Assembly: GCA_947495165.1 (NCBI GenBank)
Contig: CANLXM010000002.1
Span: 682,001-746,000, forward strand
DNA from: an uncultured Cellulomonadaceae bacterium
GTDB lineage: Bacteria; Actinomycetota; Actinomycetes; Actinomycetales; Cellulomonadaceae
Length of the DNA stretch: 64,000 nucleotides
Reading direction: 5' to 3'
Numbering within the stretch: the first letter of the stretch is position 1; every line of letters begins with the position of its first letter. This document shows positions 62,260 to 64,000 of the stretch, piece after piece. The notes under the pieces were generated by a model that searched no databases, had not been told where the DNA came from, and saw only the letters and a program-made list of their open reading frames with translations. The position numbers and the translations under genes are program-made.

Positions 62260-62670
62260 ATGACGTACGCAGGAGACCTCACCCCGCAGCAGGCTTACGA
62301 GCTCGTCGCCAGCCGCCCGGACGTGCTGCTCGTCGACGTCCGCACCCGGGGCGAGTGGGAGCAGGTCGGCGTGCCCGACGGCGCCGACGCGGCCGGCGAC
62401 GTCGCGTTCGTCGAGTGGAACACCGCGACCGGTCCCAACCACCGGTTCCTCGATGACCTCACCGCCGCCGGGGCGACGCCCGACCGCACGCTCGTGTTCC
62501 TCTGCCGCTCGGGCGTGCGGTCGATCGGCGCGGCCGAGGCGGCGACCGCGGCCGGCCTGGGCCCCGCGTACAACGTGCTCGAGGGCTTCGAGGGCGAGCA
62601 GGACCGCTTCGGCCAGCGCACCGTCAACGGATGGCGCAACGCGGGCCTGCCGACCTCGGGTCCGACGTGA
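62260..62670 (+). CDS. rhodanese-like domain protein
   Basis: A 136-residue single rhodanese domain. DVLLVDVRTRGEWEQVGVPDG is the N-terminal part and the active-site loop is VFLCRSGVRSIGAAEAA with the sulfur-carrying Cys. It transfers sulfane sulfur to an acceptor. CGGAGG precedes the ATG. It overlaps metZ by 4 bases (GTGA); the same rhodanese-metZ pair exists in mycobacteria (Rv0390-Rv0391), suggesting it supplies or handles sulfur for homocysteine formation. Confidence 0.93.
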   Translation: MTYAGDLTPQQAYELVASRPDVLLVDVRTRGEWEQVGVPDGADAAGDVAFVEWNTATGPNHRFLDDLTAAGATPDRTLVFLCRSGVRSIGAAEAATAAGLGPAYNVLEGFEGEQDRFGQRTVNGWRNAGLPTSGPT

Positions 62671-63869
62671 CCGGCCTGCCGCCCACGGCGCGCCCCGACA
62701 CGCTCGCCGTCCGCGGAGGCCTCGCGCGCACCGGCTTCGACGAGACGTCCGAGCCGCTCTTCCTCACGCAGGGCTACGTCTACGAGACGGCCGCCGAGTG
62801 CGAGGCCGCCTTCGCGGGTGACGTCGACCGGTTCATCTACTCCCGCTACGGCAACCCGACGGTCCGCACGTTCGAGGAGCGCCTGCGCCTGCTCGAGGGC
62901 GCCGAGGGCTGCTACGCGACGGCGACCGGGATGTCCGCGGTCTTCACGGCGCTCGCCGCGATCGTCTCGAGCGGCTCGCGGATCGTCGCCGCGCGCGCGC
63001 TGTTCGGGTCGTCGCTCGTGATCTTCGACGAGATCTTCGCGCGCTGGGGCGTGCGCACCGACTACGTCGACGCCCACGTGCTGTCCCAGTGGGAGGAGGC
63101 CCTCGCCACCCCGGCGGACGTCGTGTTCTTCGAGACGCCGTCCAACCCCATGCAGGACCTCGTGGACGTGCGCGCGGTGAGCGACCTCGCGCACGCGGCC
63201 GGCGCCGTCGTCGTCCTCGACAACGTCTTCGCGACGCCCGTGCTGCAGAAGCCGCTCGAGCTCGGCGCCGACATCGTCGTGTACTCCGCGACCAAGCACA
63301 TCGACGGCCAGGGACGCGTCCTGGGCGGGGCGATCCTCGGGCCGACCGACTACATCGACGGCCCCGTGCAGCAGCTCATCCGCAACACCGGCCCGTCCCT
63401 CAGCCCGTTCAACGCCTGGGTGCTGCTCAAGGGCCTCGAGACGATGGCGCTGCGCGTCCGCGCCCAGAGCGCCGCCGCGCTGCAGATCGCCACGGAGCTC
63501 GAGCGGCTGCCCGGCGTCGGGCCGGTGCGCTACCCGTACCTGACCTCGCACCCCCAGCACGCGCTCGCCGTCGCGCAGCAGTCGGCCGGGGGCACCGTGG
63601 TGACCTTCGACCTCGAGGCACCGGGCGACGCCGACGCCGCCAAGGCGCGCGCCTTCCGGTTCCTCGACGCCCTGCGGATCGTCGACATCTCCAACAACCT
63701 CGGCGACGCCAAGTCCCTGGTCACGCACCCCGCGACGACGACGCACCGCCGCCTCGGCCCCGAGGGACGCGCCGCGGTCGGGATGTCGGAGACGACGATC
63801 CGCCTCAGCGTCGGCCTCGAGGACCCGGCCGACCTGCTCGACGACGTCACCCAGGCCCTGCGCGCCTGA
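62667..63869 (+). CDS. metZ: O-succinylhomoserine sulfhydrylase
   Basis: A 400-residue PLP enzyme of the Cys/Met metabolism family. SRYGNPTVRTFEERLRLLEG, PLP-site VFFETPSNPMQDLVDV, and the PLP Lys in VYSATKHIDGQGRVLGGAIL fit MetZ, which makes homocysteine directly from an O-acyl homoserine and sulfide. O-acetyl versus O-succinyl substrate preference cannot be read with certainty; the MetZ assignment rests on the family and the rhodanese partner. GTG start at 62667 within the rhodanese stop. Confidence 0.94.
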   Translation: MTGLPPTARPDTLAVRGGLARTGFDETSEPLFLTQGYVYETAAECEAAFAGDVDRFIYSRYGNPTVRTFEERLRLLEGAEGCYATATGMSAVFTALAAIVSSGSRIVAARALFGSSLVIFDEIFARWGVRTDYVDAHVLSQWEEALATPADVVFFETPSNPMQDLVDVRAVSDLAHAAGAVVVLDNVFATPVLQKPLELGADIVVYSATKHIDGQGRVLGGAILGPTDYIDGPVQQLIRNTGPSLSPFNAWVLLKGLETMALRVRAQSAAALQIATELERLPGVGPVRYPYLTSHPQHALAVAQQSAGGTVVTFDLEAPGDADAAKARAFRFLDALRIVDISNNLGDAKSLVTHPATTTHRRLGPEGRAAVGMSETTIRLSVGLEDPADLLDDVTQALRA

Positions 63870-63875
63870 GGACGC

Positions 63876-64000
63876 TCAGGGCGGCGACGGTCGTAGCGCC
63901 GCCGCCGCCTCCGCGAGCACCCGCGTGAACTCCCCCGGGGCGTCCAAGCTCACCAGGTGCTTGGCGCTCGGCACGATCACCAGGCGGACCGACTGCCCGC
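63876..64000 (-). CDS. alpha/beta hydrolase, C-terminal fragment (cut by window end)
   Basis: The last 125 bases encode, on the minus strand, about 40 residues ending at a TGA at 63876: GQSVRLVIVPSAKHLVSLD then APGEFTRVLAEAAAALRP. The stretch V-P-x-AKHLVSLDAPGEF resembles the catalytic-His strand and final helix of an alpha/beta hydrolase (H in KHLV). The rest lies outside the window. It is convergent with metZ with a 6-base gap. Confidence 0.65.
   Translation of the reverse strand, partial: GQSVRLVIVPSAKHLVSLDAPGEFTRVLAEAAAALRPSPP

Overview
The window is chromosomal DNA from a very high-GC actinobacterium. The supporting signs are a BldC-type regulator, DUF3073 and DUF3618 proteins, a mycothiol-type enzyme fold, split coupling genes, GTG starts, many start codons sitting 6-7 nt behind a TANNNT box, and the fadE5/fadA2/fabG4/htdX block known from mycobacteria. 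A GH6 cellulase and a GH31 glycosidase make a Cellulomonas-like member of the Micrococcales the best guess. This is inference; no 16S gene is present.

Layout. 0-13 kb: small secreted and regulatory genes, tRNA-Lys, a TetR-controlled ABC exporter, an MscS channel, a flavoprotein, two CNNM/CBS membrane proteins, galE, a zinc protease-like protein, a tRNA-Glu/Asp/Phe cluster, two small membrane proteins and bldC. 13-24 kb: purM and purF, a sulfate ABC importer (sbp-cysT-cysW-cysA), a hexose-6-phosphate mutarotase, an SCP2-like protein, a DinB protein, an RNB exoribonuclease and a single-domain GH6 enzyme. 24-36.5 kb: gdhA, then a full nitrate assimilation block reading leftwards: nitrate transporter, nitrate reductase, FAD/[2Fe-2S] electron-transfer subunit, nirB, nirD, siroheme methyltransferase and a HemD-winged helix regulator (NnaR type). 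GlnR-like AC-n9-AC motifs precede the transporter and nirB. 36.8-44.6 kb: a sarcosine-oxidase-like flavoenzyme, a lone AbiEi-like/DUF559-like protein, purL, a DUF2599 lipoprotein, an alpha/beta hydrolase and a pyridoxal kinase-like protein. 44.7-51.3 kb: fatty-acid block fadE5 | tetR | fadA2-fabG4-htdX around a divergent promoter. 51.4-53.8 kb: GH31 glycosidase. 53.9-57.4 kb: a restriction-modification island (candidate endonuclease with a duplicated N-terminal domain, C5-cytosine methyltransferase, Vsr). 57.4-64 kb: PadR/HAAS pair, two paralogous acetyltransferases, a SAM-IV riboswitch in front of a SufS-like PLP enzyme, divergent from rhodanese-metZ, and the 3' end of a hydrolase.

Two signals are not explained by ordinary gene annotation. 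Three intergenic elements of exactly 75 bp (25932, 36683, 39200) align without gaps and consist of four short arms, two direct and two inverted. A fourth element (44591, 74 bp) has the same architecture but unrelated sequence. The second is the restriction island, whose candidate nuclease carries two recognisable copies of one ~63-residue module.

Nitrogen (gdhA, nas/nir), sulfur and methionine (sulfate import, desulfurase-like enzyme, rhodanese, metZ) and purine synthesis (purF, purM, purL) are the metabolic themes. No IS element, prophage, CRISPR array or rRNA gene was seen.
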